Counted from the stretch's first letter, positions 33,403 to 43,192 are shown. The stretch: 64,000 nucleotides of DNA from CAVUAF01 sp963739375 (GCA_963739375.1 CAVUAF010000024.1:62001-126000), one strand, 5' to 3'. Notes: generated by a model from the letters alone, not told the origin. Numbers and translations are program-made.

Positions 33403-33882
33403 TTGAGAATCTCAGTTGAGGTGTTGGTTTTGCTTTTCCCGACAACCCGTATTCAAAAAACCATAATCCTCACCTGTGCGGCGCTGCTGCTGGCCGGCGC
33501 GGCACCGGCCAGGACCGTCCCGACCAGCCAGAAAAAACCCTCCACCGCCCGCAAGCATGCGAGCGCAAAATCGGCAAAATCCAAGCAGGCCCGACAGACG
33601 TGGCGGCGCCGCCAGAGCGCCCCGGACGGCGCCCGGGTGCGCGAGATCCAGGCGGCCTTGATCCGCGAGCACTACCTCGAAGGCCAGCCCAGCGGAACCT
33701 GGGACGCCCGCACCAAGGCAGCGCTGGAGCGCTATCAAGGTGAAAACGGCTGGCAGACCAAGCGGATTCCCGATGCGCGGGCGCTGATCAAGCTCGGCCT
33801 CGGCCCCGATCACGCCAACCTCCTGAATCCCGGGACCGCCGCCCTCGGCGAAACCGCCGCCCGAGCCGGCAGCCAGAACTGA
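33403..33882 (+). CDS. Secreted peptidoglycan-binding-domain protein
   Basis: About 159 residues. A signal-like helix (TIILTCAALLLAGAAPA) leads into a Lys/Arg/Ser-rich linker and a PG_binding_1-like domain: VREIQAALIREHYLEGQPSG, then WDARTKAALERYQGENGW. Such domains bind cell-wall glycan. There is no catalytic domain. Start codons TTG 33403 and GTG 33421 are both possible and neither has a strong ribosome site. Confidence 0.7.
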   Translation: MRISVEVLVLLFPTTRIQKTIILTCAALLLAGAAPARTVPTSQKKPSTARKHASAKSAKSKQARQTWRRRQSAPDGARVREIQAALIREHYLEGQPSGTWDARTKAALERYQGENGWQTKRIPDARALIKLGLGPDHANLLNPGTAALGETAARAGSQN

Positions 33883-33978
33883 GCGGGAGCGAGGGTCAGG
33901 ACGCGGCGTGCGCGCCGCGCTCTTCTTTTGCGGGGAACCACGGGTGATGGGCGCCCTTGGCCAATCGTCCATCGGGAA

Positions 33979-34710
33979 TCAGGAATGGGAAGCCGCCAAG
34001 CGCGGCAGCGGCTCCCCGTGGATGATGGCCCGCGGATTGGCGTTGACCATGGCGTCGGCAGCCTCGCGACCGACGATCTTCTCCGCCTCGTCGCGCCCCG
34101 CGGCCAGCAGCGGTGGCCGGCTCTTCAGGTCGTGCGCATCCGAGGCCAGCACGTGGCAGGCCTGGTTCTTCATCAGCCACGCCGCCACCTTCTTCGCCCC
34201 CGAACCCCAGCGGCCGGTGAGGGAATTGGCCGTCAGCTGCACCAGCGCGCCCCGCGCCGCCCATTCCAGCACCAGCCGGGGACTGCGGGCCAGGATGGGG
34301 TTGCGCTCGGGATGAGTGAGGATGGGCGTCATCCCCGCCTCCATGAGTTGCATGAGGTGCTGTCCGGTGGTGGGGGCGATGGCGAAGTCGCTGAATTCCA
34401 CCAGCAGGTAGTGGGTGCGCCCGATGCAGTAGCGGCCGGGGGTGCGCAGCGCGTCGTGGATGTTCTCGTACGAGAAGTGGAAGTCGCAGCCGAGGCTGAG
34501 ACCCACGGCGCCGCCGGTCATGCCGCGCAGGCGCTCCAGCATCTCCTGGCAGCGCTCGCGGTCGTATTCGTATTCGTGGTTGGCGTGGGGCGTGGCGACG
34601 ATGTGCTCCACGCCGTCGGCGACGGCGAGGCGGCACATCGCCACCGACATTTCCCAGCTGCGCGATCCGTCGTCAATCTCGGGCAGCAGATGGCAGTGAA
34701 TATCCACCAT
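33979..34710 (-). CDS. Tyrosine-protein phosphatase, PHP-domain CpsB/YwqE family
   Basis: A 243-residue PHP-fold metallophosphatase. Metal motifs are VDIHCHLLPEIDDG, VATPHANHEYEYD, GCDFHFSYENI, ILTHPERNP and VLASDAHDLKSRPP. In capsule and exopolysaccharide loci such enzymes dephosphorylate the tyrosine kinase that controls chain length. No kinase or Wzx/Wzy gene is adjacent here. ATG at 34710 opens directly on the first metal motif, as is usual. Confidence 0.88.
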   Translation of the reverse strand: MVDIHCHLLPEIDDGSRSWEMSVAMCRLAVADGVEHIVATPHANHEYEYDRERCQEMLERLRGMTGGAVGLSLGCDFHFSYENIHDALRTPGRYCIGRTHYLLVEFSDFAIAPTTGQHLMQLMEAGMTPILTHPERNPILARSPRLVLEWAARGALVQLTANSLTGRWGSGAKKVAAWLMKNQACHVLASDAHDLKSRPPLLAAGRDEAEKIVGREAADAMVNANPRAIIHGEPLPRLAASHS

Positions 34711-34837
34711 GAGGGCTGGTCAAAAGTACAAAGTAAAAGGCGGAAAGTCGAGTCCTGTCCGCGGCTTCCGGTCGGCTGGTTCCACATCGCTCCGCTGGGG
34801 ATGACAAGCGGCGGAGCGCGCGGCGTTACGCAACGAA

Positions 34838-36046
34838 TCAGTAGCGTTGGCGGATGAAGTCGGCCATGGCGGCGTAGGCACGTTGCAGCGTGGGCTCGTC
34901 GGGCAGGAAGACGATGCGCGCATGCCGCGTCCCCGGCGCCTGGCCGAAGCCGGAGCCGTGCACCAGCAGCACGTGCTGTTCGCGCAGCAGGTCGGTGACG
35001 AAGGTCTTGTCGTCTTCCGGGATGTCGAGCTTGGGGAAGGCGTAGAAGGCGCCCTGGGGCTCAACGCAACTGACGCGCGGCGTTGACCCTGCCCACTGCA
35101 TGGTCAGGTCGCGGCGGCGGCGCAGCTTGGCGCAGGTCGCTGCCAGGTGGTCCTGCGGTCCCTGCAGCGCCGGGCGGATGGCGTACTGCTGCGGATGCCC
35201 GGCGCAGAGGCGCGCGCGCAACAACTGGTGCACGCCCCCGAGGTACTGCTGCAGCGACTCGGGGCTGCCGCTGGCGATGCCCCAGCCGACCCGCCAGCCG
35301 GGCACGAGGTAATTCTTCGACAAGCCGCCAAAGGTCACGACCGGGACATCGGGCGCCAGCGCGGCGATGGCAAGATGGCGGGCGCCGGGATCGAGCAGCA
35401 GCTGGTCGTAAATCTCGTCGGCGAAGATGACCAGGCCGTGGCGGCGCGCCAGTTCCGCAATTGCCGCCAGCGTTTTCTCCGAGTACAGCGCGCCGGTGGG
35501 GTTGTTGGGATTGATGAGGACGATGCCGCGGGTACGCGCATTGATGCGGCGCTCGAGGTCGCCGAGGTCCGGCTCCCAGCCGTTCGCCTCGGCGAGCGCG
35601 TAGGGATTCATCTCGGCTTCGATCTTTTGCAGCACCGCGGAGTACAGCGGGTATTCGGGCGACGGGGTGAGGACGTTGTCGCCGCGGTTGACCAGCGCGC
35701 CCAGGCAAATCTCCACCGCCTCGCTGGCGCCCAGGGTGACGAAGACGCTCTGCACGCTGGTGATGCCCTTGCGCGCGGCCTCGCCGCGGATGGCGTCGAG
35801 GGCTTCCGGCACGCCGAGGGAGGGCGCGTAGCCGTTGCGCCCGTCGCGCATGGCACGGTGCACCGCTTCGATCAGGTGCGGCGGGGTGGGGAAATCGAAC
35901 TGTAGCGGGTCGCCGATATTGAGGTAGAGGATGTGGTGGCCCTGCGCCACCAGTTCATCGGCAACCACGGCCAGGTCGCGGATGGCGTAGTGCACGTGCT
36001 CCAGCCGTGCGGCGGCGAGAATCTGGCGGGCGGCTTCCGTTCTCAT
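34838..36046 (-). CDS. PLP-dependent aminotransferase, AlaA-like (class I/II)
   Basis: About 402 residues. It matches alanine/glutamate aminotransferases of the AlaA type: LEHVHYAIRDLAVVADEL, LNIGDPLQFDFPTP, INPNNPTGALYSEKT, IFADEIYDQLLLD and the PLP lysine in GLSKNYLVPGWRVGW. It probably transfers amino groups between alanine or aromatic residues and 2-oxoglutarate. ATG at 36046 is chosen; a GTG seven codons upstream is possible. It is upstream of the CpsB-like gene on the same strand. Confidence 0.88.
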   Translation of the reverse strand: MRTEAARQILAAARLEHVHYAIRDLAVVADELVAQGHHILYLNIGDPLQFDFPTPPHLIEAVHRAMRDGRNGYAPSLGVPEALDAIRGEAARKGITSVQSVFVTLGASEAVEICLGALVNRGDNVLTPSPEYPLYSAVLQKIEAEMNPYALAEANGWEPDLGDLERRINARTRGIVLINPNNPTGALYSEKTLAAIAELARRHGLVIFADEIYDQLLLDPGARHLAIAALAPDVPVVTFGGLSKNYLVPGWRVGWGIASGSPESLQQYLGGVHQLLRARLCAGHPQQYAIRPALQGPQDHLAATCAKLRRRRDLTMQWAGSTPRVSCVEPQGAFYAFPKLDIPEDDKTFVTDLLREQHVLLVHGSGFGQAPGTRHARIVFLPDEPTLQRAYAAMADFIRQRY

Positions 36047-36149
36047 AAGAGAGATTCTATTCACCACGAAGGCACGAAGGAACGAAGGAATTTTGTCTGG
36101 CTGGGCTGCAGACTGAATCCTCCTGCGTGTCTTCGTGCCTCCGGACCAG

Positions 36150-37649
36150 CTACTCGGCGCGATCGATCTGCGCGCGCTGCAGCTTATCCGAGAAATCGAC
36201 GTAGAGCGACTTCCATTCGCTATAGAAATCGATGGCGCCGAGGCCGCCCTCGCGGTGGCCGTTGCCGGTGTCCTTGACGCCGCCGAAGGGCAGATGCACT
36301 TCGGCGCCGATGGTCGGGGCGTTGATGTAGGTGATGCCGGTGTCGAGGTCGCGCATCGCCCGGAAGGCCTGGTTGACGTCGCGCGTGTACACCGCCGACG
36401 AGAGGCCGTAAGGGCACGTCGTTGGCGATGGCGATGGCCTCGTCCAGATCGCTGCAGGGGATCACGGAGAGCACCGGCCCGAAGATCTCCTCCTGCGCGA
36501 TGCGCATGCGGGGCTTGACGTCGCCGAAGATGGTCGGCTGGTGGAACCAGCCGTGGGCGTAGTCGCCGGCGCTCAGGCGACGTCCGCCGCAGCAGGAGCT
36601 TGGCGCCCTCGCTGCGGCCGATCTCGACGTAGTCCTCGGCTGGTCTGGAGCTGGCACTCGTTGATCAGCGGCCCCATCTCCACCGCTTCTCGAGGCCGTC
36701 GCCGACCTTCAGCGTGCGGGCGCGCTCCACCAGGCAGCTCGACGAACTCGTCGTGCACGCCTTCCTGCACGATGAGGCGGCTGGTGGCGGTGCAGCGCTG
36801 GCCGGTGGTGCCGAAGGCGCCCCACAGCGCGCCGTCGAGCGCCAGGTCGAGGTTGGCGTCGTCGAGCACGATATGGCGTTCTTGCCGCCCATCTCCAGCG
36901 AGCAGTGCTTGAAGTCCGGCGGCCTCGGCTGCCGATGACTGCGCCCGACCTCGGTGGAGCCGGTGAAGGAGACGACGCGCACGTCCGGCATGGTCGCACA
37001 ATGGCCGTGCCCACGCCGCGCCCGAGCCAGTGACGAGGTTGACCACGCCGGCGGGAAGCCCGCGTCTCGAGCAGGCTTTCACCAGGTTGAGCGTGGAGAG
37101 CGGCGTGTCGGTGCGCGGGCTTGAAGACCACGGTGTTGCCGCAGACGAGCGCCGGCAAGATCTTCCACGAGGGGATGGCCATCGGGAAATTCCACGGGCG
37201 TGATGATGCCGCAGACGCCGATGGGCATGCGCACCGACATCGCGAACTTGTTGGGCAGCTCGCACGGCACGGTGTGCCCGAACAGGCGGCGGCCTTCGCC
37301 GGCCATGTAGTAGGCGTGTCGATGGCCTCCTGCACGTCGCCGCGGGTCTCGTGCAGGACCTTGCCCATTTCGCGGGTCATCGTCGCGGGCGAGCTCTTCC
37401 TTGCGTTCGCACCAGGATCTGGGCGGCGCGGAAGATGATCTCGGCGCGGCGCGGCGCCGGCACCAGCCGCCAGGAGGCGAAGGCGCGTTGCGCCGCCGCC
37501 ACGGCGTCCTCGACGTCGCGCTGGTCCGAGTGCGGGAAGATGCCGACCACGTCGCGGGTGTCGGCGGGGTTCAGGTTTTCCCGCGTCTGCCCGTTGTGGG
37601 GCTCGACCCATTCACCGGCAATGAGATTTTTGAAGACTCTGGTGGCCAT
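36150..37649 (-). CDS. Aldehyde dehydrogenase (ALDH family), interrupted by many frameshifts
   Basis: About 500 residues of an NAD(P)-dependent aldehyde dehydrogenase spread over all three frames. Pieces include RVFKNLIAGEWVEPHNGQTR, TMTREMGKVLHETRGDVQEA, SVRMPIGVCGIITP, VVSFTGSTEVGR, CSLEMGGKNAI, VLDDANLDLALDGALWGAFG with catalytic-type GQRCTATSR, MGPLINE, HQPTIFGDV, EEIFGPVL and VNQAFRAMRD. Frame changes occur near 36411, 36589, 36641, 36690, 36734 and 36870, among others; most fit one extra base. Without them the gene reads cleanly, so it is probably functional. The substrate (possibly a semialdehyde) is unknown. Confidence 0.8.
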
Positions 37650-37797
37650 GATTGCCTCACCCGCGGCTAGGAAACCGCCCATGCTACAGGCCGGCGTCAG
37701 CGGCTACAAGGGCGTGCGGGCGGAGCCGGGGCCGCGGGGCGTGCCGAGGCAACCACCCCTGCGGCCGCTGCAGCGCCCCTGGCCGAGATTCCCCAGG

Positions 37798-37828
37798 TTG
37801 TTAACTCCTTGATTAATCAGGATATATT
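37798..37828 (+). promoter_or_regulatory. AT-rich promoter-like stretch with palindrome TGATTAATCA
   Basis: TTGTTA (37798) and TATATT (37823-37828) could be -35 and -10 elements, though the 19-nt spacer is long. The perfect palindrome TGATTAATCA lies between them and might be an operator. It is 60 nt upstream of the FecR-domain gene. Confidence 0.35.
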
Positions 37829-37888
37829 CGCCGCAGAGGGTTTGTGGTACGCTGAGCGCGATTCGCCACCAAAAGCGCCGTCAGAACT

Positions 37889-39154
37889 GTGTCTGCCTAC
37901 CGCAAACCCGACATGATCGGCTGGACGACGATCTCCTACCGCAGCGTGCTGCTGGCGGTGGGGGCGCTGCTGCTGCTGGTGCTGGTCGTGCTGTACTTCC
38001 TGTTCCCGGCAATAACGACTTCGGCCCTGCGCAGCATGGGCGACATGATTGCCTCCCGGCTGGGCAGCGCGGCGGGCGGCACCAAGCCGGCCAAGCCTAC
38101 GGGCGAGCAGCAGGCCCACTTCACGAACCTGGACGGCACAGTGAAGGTGAAGAAGCACAGCGGCAACACCTTCGTGGATGCCGACCTGAAGATGCCGTTG
38201 GAGCAGCAAGACGTGGTGCAGACGATGTCGGACGGCATGGCGAAAATCGTCTTTGCCGACGGCTCGAACTACGTGGTGAAGCAGGATTCGCTGATCGTCA
38301 TCGAGCAAAACTCGCTCAACCAGCAACAGCAGACGCAAGTCTCGGTGCAGGTGACGACAGGTACGGTGGACCTTTCGACCGCGACCTACACCGAGGGCTC
38401 GCGTTCGGAGGTGATCGTGGCGGGGGCCAGCGCCACGTTCGGCGCCGACACCTCGGCGCAGGTACGCAACGATCCGCGCGGGAGAGCCGAGGTCCTGGTG
38501 AAGAAGGGCACTGGCGAGGTGACGCGCAACGGGGAGACGGTGAAGGCGACCGACTACGTGCGCGTGAGCTTCACCGCCGACGCGGCCCACATGTCGAAGG
38601 TGAAGGAGATCGCGCCCCCGGTGCTGGTGGCGCCGGCCAACATGATGCCGATCTTCACCGGCGGACAGGCCAAGGTGGTGGAGTTATCGTGGTCGCGGGT
38701 GGCGACGGCGAAGTTGTACCGCGTCCGGGTATCGCGCAATGCGTATTTTTCTTCCACCGTCCTCGATAAAAAGACGCCCACCACGGGAGTGAACGTGCCC
38801 GGCTTAACCGACGGCGCCTATTACTGGATGGTAAACTCGGTCGACGGCGAGGGGCGGGAGTCGGTGGAGAGTGAGAAGAACCGCTTCACCATCAATGCCA
38901 AGGCGGAGCAGTCGAGCATCCTGCTGGAATTGCAGCCGCTGGTGCAGCATGGCCACCTGATCGAGGTGCGGGGCAAGACCGAGCCCGGCGCGCGGGTGAT
39001 GGTGAACAGCGATGAGGTGCCGCTGGTGAATCCGGACGGCACCTTCCAGTTCTTCACCAAGCCGCTGCCGCAGGGCGAGAACCTGATCACCGTGACCGCA
39101 CAGAACTCGAAGGGCGGCTACAAAACGGTGCCGAAGAAGATCCTGATCGAGTAG
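37889..39154 (+). CDS. Membrane-anchored FecR-domain protein
   Basis: A 421-residue protein with one N-terminal membrane helix (about 20-42) and a periplasmic part. Residues about 80-215 form a FecR domain: LKMPLEQQDVVQTMSDGMAK, IVFADGSNYVVKQDS and VATGTVDLS-like strands. A fibronectin-like segment (PANMMPIFTGGQAKVVELSW) and a beta-sandwich close with KTVPKKILIE. This architecture is typical of soil Acidobacteriota; it may sense or scaffold in the periplasm. No sigma factor is adjacent. GTG at 37889 is used. Confidence 0.75.
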   Translation: MSAYRKPDMIGWTTISYRSVLLAVGALLLLVLVVLYFLFPAITTSALRSMGDMIASRLGSAAGGTKPAKPTGEQQAHFTNLDGTVKVKKHSGNTFVDADLKMPLEQQDVVQTMSDGMAKIVFADGSNYVVKQDSLIVIEQNSLNQQQQTQVSVQVTTGTVDLSTATYTEGSRSEVIVAGASATFGADTSAQVRNDPRGRAEVLVKKGTGEVTRNGETVKATDYVRVSFTADAAHMSKVKEIAPPVLVAPANMMPIFTGGQAKVVELSWSRVATAKLYRVRVSRNAYFSSTVLDKKTPTTGVNVPGLTDGAYYWMVNSVDGEGRESVESEKNRFTINAKAEQSSILLELQPLVQHGHLIEVRGKTEPGARVMVNSDEVPLVNPDGTFQFFTKPLPQGENLITVTAQNSKGGYKTVPKKILIE

Positions 39155-39328
39155 GGAGTCGGCCCGTGGGACGGACGTACATGTCCGAAGGGGCCACCAG
39201 GTAACCGAAAAGTAGTTTACAATTGAATCAACCGGCCGCCGCCGAACGCTCGACAAATCTTAAGGTTGTCCCGGCGCGGTTTGGGGTGTGCCGGAGGCAA
39301 GGGGCAGCAGTAGAAAGTAGTGTCGGCA

Positions 39329-40392
39329 ATGGCATCGAACGGATTTCATAGTCCCTCCCGTTTCAGCAGCCTGCGCTCGCTCTTCAGCATGTTTTCGAGT
39401 GACCTGGCCATTGACCTGGGCACGGCCAACACGCTGGTCTACGCCAAGGGCAAGGGCATCGTGGTGAACGAGCCTTCCATCGTCGCCGTCAACAAGAACA
39501 CCGACGAGGTGGAGGCGGTGGGCAAGGAGGCGAAGGAAATGCTGGGGCGGACCCCGGGCAACATCGTCGCCATCAAGCCGATGAAGGACGGGGTGATCGC
39601 CGACTTCCGCCACACCGAAAAGATGCTGAATTACTTCATCAAGAAGGCGCACAACCGCAAGATGCTGGTGCATCCGCGCATCGTGATCGGGGTGCCCAGC
39701 GAGATTACGCAGGTGGAAAAGCGGGCAGTGATGGATTCGGCCTACCGCGCCAAGGCCAGCGAAGTGCACCTGGTGGAGCAGGCCATGGTGGCGGCCATCG
39801 GCGCCGGCCTGCCGATTACCGAACCCAGCGGCAACATGGTGGTCGACATTGGCGGGGGCACCACCGACATCGCCGTCATCTAGCCTCTCGGGCATCGTCT
39901 ATTCGCGTACGGTGCGCATGGCCGGCAACGAGATGGACGAAGCCATCATGCACTTCCTGAAGCGGAAGTATAACCTGCTGATCGGCGAGCGCACCGCCGA
40001 ACAGATCAAGATCGAGATCGGCTCCGCCTATCCGCTGGACAAGCCGCTGACCATGGAGATCAAGGGGCGCAACCTGATCGAAGGCGTGCCCAAGACCCTG
40101 ACCATCGACGACAGCGAGATTCGCGAGGCGCTGGCGCGAGTGCGTGGCCACCATCATGAACGCCATCCGCGTGGCCCTGGAGCGGACCCCGCCCGAGTTG
40201 AGCGCCGACATCAGCGACCGCGGCATCGTGCTCACCGGCGGCGGCGCCCTGCTGAAGAACCTCGACAAGCGCATCCGCGAAGAGACCGGCCTGCCGGTCT
40301 CCATCGCCGACGACCCGCTGGCCTCGGTGGTGCTGGGCACCGGCAAGATGCTGAGCGACTTCAAGCTGCTGCGCAAGATCAGCATCGAGTAG
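39329..40392 (+). CDS. mreB: Rod-shape protein MreB (two single-base frameshifts)
   Basis: An actin-like cytoskeletal ATPase that guides elongasome peptidoglycan synthesis. Frame 1 has SSDLAIDLGTANTLVYAKGK, VGKEAKEMLGRTPG and VVDIGGGTTDIAVI. An extra base near 39881 makes a TAG; the next frame continues SLSGIVYSRTVRMAGNEMDE to TIDDSEIREALA. A second extra base near 40136 shifts to VATIMNAIRVALERTPPELS, GIVLTGGGALLKNLD and LASVVLGTGKML. All MreB landmarks are present. GTG 39320 is an alternative start. It is followed by mreC and mreD, as usual. Confidence 0.9.
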
Positions 40393-40410
40393 CGCTCCCG
40401 TGCTGAATCA

Positions 40411-40497
40411 ACATCCCGCGCGAAGCGAGGGAGCCCTACTCTACCCGGGCGGTTGGGGTGCGGTAGGGCTCCCTCGTCGCTTCGCTCCTCGGGATGT
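40411..40497. repeat. Palindromic repeat R6, copy 2, between mreB and mreC
   Basis: An 87-nt hairpin: ACATCCCG pairs with CGGGATGT at the ends, and CGAGGGAGCCCTAC (40426-40439) pairs with 40463-40476. It shares the stem of the copy at 23791. Located in the mreB-mreC gap, it could modulate downstream expression. Confidence 0.8.
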
Positions 40498-40513
40498 GTA
40501 AAAGAACCCGACG

Positions 40514-41743
40514 ATGGAAACCATTTTCAGCCGCTACCGAAATGTCACCATCCTGGTGGCGGTGCTGTTTGCGCAGGTGCTGACGCTGGCGGTGCAGGTC
40601 AGGCGGCCCAGCGAGCGCGGCCCGGTGCGCCTCGTCCGGGTATGGACGGTGGCGGCCATCACGCCGGTGGAAAAAGGCGTGGTCTACACCACCGGATTCT
40701 TCGGCCACCTGTGGCACAACTACTTCTGGCTGCGCGGCGTGCGCCAGGAGAATGGCGAGCTGCGGCAGCAGATGGAGCAAATGCGGCTGGAACAGATCCG
40801 GCTGGCCCAGGACGCGGCGCAGGCACGGCGCTTGCAGGCGCTGCTCGCTTTCAAGGAACAGTTCATTGCGCAGACGGTCGCCGCCCAGGTCATCGGCAGC
40901 GGCGGCTCGGAACTCTCCCGCACCGTGTACATCGACAAGGACGCGCGCGACGGCGTGCGGCCCGACATGGCGGTGATCGCCCCCGAGGGGGTGGTCGGGA
41001 AGATCATCCACGTCTTTCCCGGCGCGTCGCAGGTGCTGCTGATCACCGATCCGGCGAGCGGCGTGGGCGCCCTCCTGAGCAAGTCGCGGCTGCAGGGCAT
41101 CCTGAAGGGCACGGCGGCGGGCGAGATCGTGCTGCAATACGTTATGGCCGACGAGAAGGTCGAGCCCGGGGACCTGGTGCTCACCAGCGGGGGTGACCGC
41201 GTCTTTCCCAAGGGCCTCCCGATCGGCACCGTCACCCAGGTAAGGCCGGGAGCGGACTTGTTCCTTAGTATCCGGGTAAAGCCGGCGGCGCCGATGGCGC
41301 GGCTCGAAGAAGTACTGGTCATCACCCGGATGGAAGAGCGGCCGGCGGAGGCCAGGGAAGCCGCCGGCGGCCCCCGGCGCGCGGCCGACATCCTGGCAGA
41401 GCGCCTGCCGACGCTGGCGCCTGCGGGTGCTGTGGCGGGGACCAGCAGCGGCATCCCGCTCTCGACGGCGGAAATGGCGGCCCGCGAGCGCGCCGCCAAG
41501 GCAGCCGCCGGCAAGGGCACGGCGACGGCCAATCCGGCCGCGGCGCCCCCGGGCACCGCCGCCCCGGCGCCGAGCCGCACCGGCGTGCCGCCCACCACCG
41601 CCGAGTTCCTGCGTCAGCAGAAAGCGGCCCAGCCGGGGACCAAGCCGCCGGGCGCAGCGGCTCCCAAGATGAGCAAGCCCAAGCCGCCGGCGGAGCCACC
41701 CAAGCCCGCGGCAACGCAGCCGCCGCCGGCGGGAGGCGCCTGA
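40514..41743 (+). CDS. mreC: Rod-shape-determining protein MreC
   Basis: A 409-residue protein: N-terminal membrane helix (VTILVAVLFAQVLTLAVQV), a coiled coil (about 75-115, ENGELRQQMEQMRLEQIRLA), then the paired beta-barrel domain with YIDKDARDGVRPDMAVIAPE, GVVGKIIHVFPGASQVLLIT and PGDLVLTSGGDRVFPKGLPI. The C-terminal about 130 residues are a Pro/Ala/Lys-rich tail longer than in model MreC proteins. It links MreB to penicillin-binding proteins in the periplasm. Its TGA overlaps the mreD ATG by one base. Confidence 0.92.
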   Translation: METIFSRYRNVTILVAVLFAQVLTLAVQVRRPSERGPVRLVRVWTVAAITPVEKGVVYTTGFFGHLWHNYFWLRGVRQENGELRQQMEQMRLEQIRLAQDAAQARRLQALLAFKEQFIAQTVAAQVIGSGGSELSRTVYIDKDARDGVRPDMAVIAPEGVVGKIIHVFPGASQVLLITDPASGVGALLSKSRLQGILKGTAAGEIVLQYVMADEKVEPGDLVLTSGGDRVFPKGLPIGTVTQVRPGADLFLSIRVKPAAPMARLEEVLVITRMEERPAEAREAAGGPRRAADILAERLPTLAPAGAVAGTSSGIPLSTAEMAARERAAKAAAGKGTATANPAAAPPGTAAPAPSRTGVPPTTAEFLRQQKAAQPGTKPPGAAAPKMSKPKPPAEPPKPAATQPPPAGGA

Positions 41744-42273
41744 TGGCGGTGGGGGTAGCCTACGCGTCGCGCGAGCGCCAGAAGACCGAGGTCTACAAGT
41801 TCTCGATTCCGGTGGCGGTGCTGTTGCCGCTCGGCGCCCTTTTCCTGCAGGCGTTCGTGCCGACCCGCATCCACTTCTTCGAGTTGTTCGACCTGCCGCT
41901 GCTGGTCACCATCTTCTTCGCGGTCGAGCGGCGGAGCCCGGTCGGCGGCCTGCTGACCGGCGCCTTTATCGGCCTGGTGCAGGATGCGCTGACCCACCTG
42001 CCCATCGGCGTCTACGGCATCGCGAAGACGCTGGTGGGGTACGGCGCCTCGTCGCTGGGCGTGAAGATTGATGTGGAGAATCCGCTCTCGCGGCTGCTGC
42101 TGACCTTCAGCTTCTACGTCGGGCACCAGGCGGTCTATTTTCTGGTCACCCGCGGGCTGGTGGGAGGAAGCCTGGCATGGCGCTGGGGCCACACCGCGAT
42201 CGCCGCCCTGGCGAATGCCCTGCTGGCCGTGGTGCTGTTCGCCGTCCTCGATAAGCTCAAGCAGCGGGCGTAG
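41743..42273 (+). CDS. mreD: Rod-shape-determining protein MreD
   Basis: A 176-residue membrane protein with five or six helices, starting with FSIPVAVLLPLGALFLQAFV and including LLTGAFIGLVQDALTHLPIG and GIAKTLVGYGASSLGVKIDV, as expected for MreD. It works with MreC in the elongasome. The ATG overlaps the mreC stop (TGATG), so translation is coupled. Its 3' end overlaps the convergent glycosyltransferase gene by 17 bp. Confidence 0.9.
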   Translation: MAVGVAYASRERQKTEVYKFSIPVAVLLPLGALFLQAFVPTRIHFFELFDLPLLVTIFFAVERRSPVGGLLTGAFIGLVQDALTHLPIGVYGIAKTLVGYGASSLGVKIDVENPLSRLLLTFSFYVGHQAVYFLVTRGLVGGSLAWRWGHTAIAALANALLAVVLFAVLDKLKQRA

Positions 42274-43192
42274 ACCCGTCGCCGGTAGTCGGCCCTCGGT
42301 CGTCGGCTATCGCCGGCGACTGCTTTTTCAACGCCAAAGCCTGGGCGTATTTCCAGCTCACGTAGCGGGAGTGGTGGAAGTGGAGCAGCAGGCCGGCGCG
42401 GCCGTCGAGGAAGCCGAGACGCAGGAAGTAGTTGTAGAAAAAAGTCAGCGGCGGATTGAGCCAGCGATTCAGCCACAGCCACGCGCGCGGCTGGTGGCGG
42501 AGCATCTCGGCGCCCAGCGCGGCGTAGCGGTGCATGTGCTCGCGGTAGATGTCGAGCGTGGGATAGGCGTGGTGGATGAGGGCGCCGCGCAGCGTGCCGA
42601 TGTTGCCGCAGCCCTGCAGTTTCACCGTCTCGTGTACCGCGCGCTCTTCGACGTGGCCGAAGCCGCGGCGGAAGAGGCGCAACTTGCGGTCGGGCCAGTA
42701 GCCGCCGTGCTTGATCCAGCGCCCAAGGAAAAGATTCCTGCGCGGAATTTTATAAACGGCTGCCGGTTTACCTTCCGGAAACTCGGCACCGTACTTCTCC
42801 TGGATCGCCAGGTGAGCCTCAACGGCGTCGTCGCATCTATCCTCCTCACGACGGAACTCTTCCGTCAGTCGATCCACATTCACGGCTATTACGGTTCTGA
42901 GCCCAGTGGCGAGCTCGGCGCTGACCTCTTCGTCGGCATCCAGCAGCAACACCCAGTCGCCCTGGGCTTTGTCGATGGCGGAATTTTTCTGCGCGGCGAA
43001 GCCCTTCCACGCCTCGACGAAGACGCGCGCGCCGAAGCTCTGGGCGATTTCGCGGGTGCGGTCGGTGGAGCCGGAGTCGACCACGATGATCTCGCCGCCG
43101 AGCTCATTCACCAGCGGCTGTACGCTGGCCAGCGTGCGCGGCAGGTTGTGCTCTTCGTTCTGGGTGATGAGGACGACCGAGAGCTGCACCAC
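42257..43192 (-). CDS. Family 2 glycosyltransferase (WaaE/KdtX-like)
   Basis: A 311-residue GT-A fold enzyme. It has LSVVLITQNEEHNLPRTLAS, EIIVVDSGSTDRTREIA, KGFAAQKNSAIDKAQGDWVL and the DxD-type LLLDADEEVS, then RWIKHGGYWPDRKLRLFRR, as in lipopolysaccharide core beta-1,4-glucosyltransferases of the WaaE type. It likely adds sugar to a cell-envelope glycan. It starts at GTG 43192. The last about 16 residues (IADDRGPTTGDGS) are the translated GACGACC micro-repeat. Confidence 0.82.
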   Translation of the reverse strand: MVQLSVVLITQNEEHNLPRTLASVQPLVNELGGEIIVVDSGSTDRTREIAQSFGARVFVEAWKGFAAQKNSAIDKAQGDWVLLLDADEEVSAELATGLRTVIAVNVDRLTEEFRREEDRCDDAVEAHLAIQEKYGAEFPEGKPAAVYKIPRRNLFLGRWIKHGGYWPDRKLRLFRRGFGHVEERAVHETVKLQGCGNIGTLRGALIHHAYPTLDIYREHMHRYAALGAEMLRHQPRAWLWLNRWLNPPLTFFYNYFLRLGFLDGRAGLLLHFHHSRYVSWKYAQALALKKQSPAIADDRGPTTGDGSTPAA

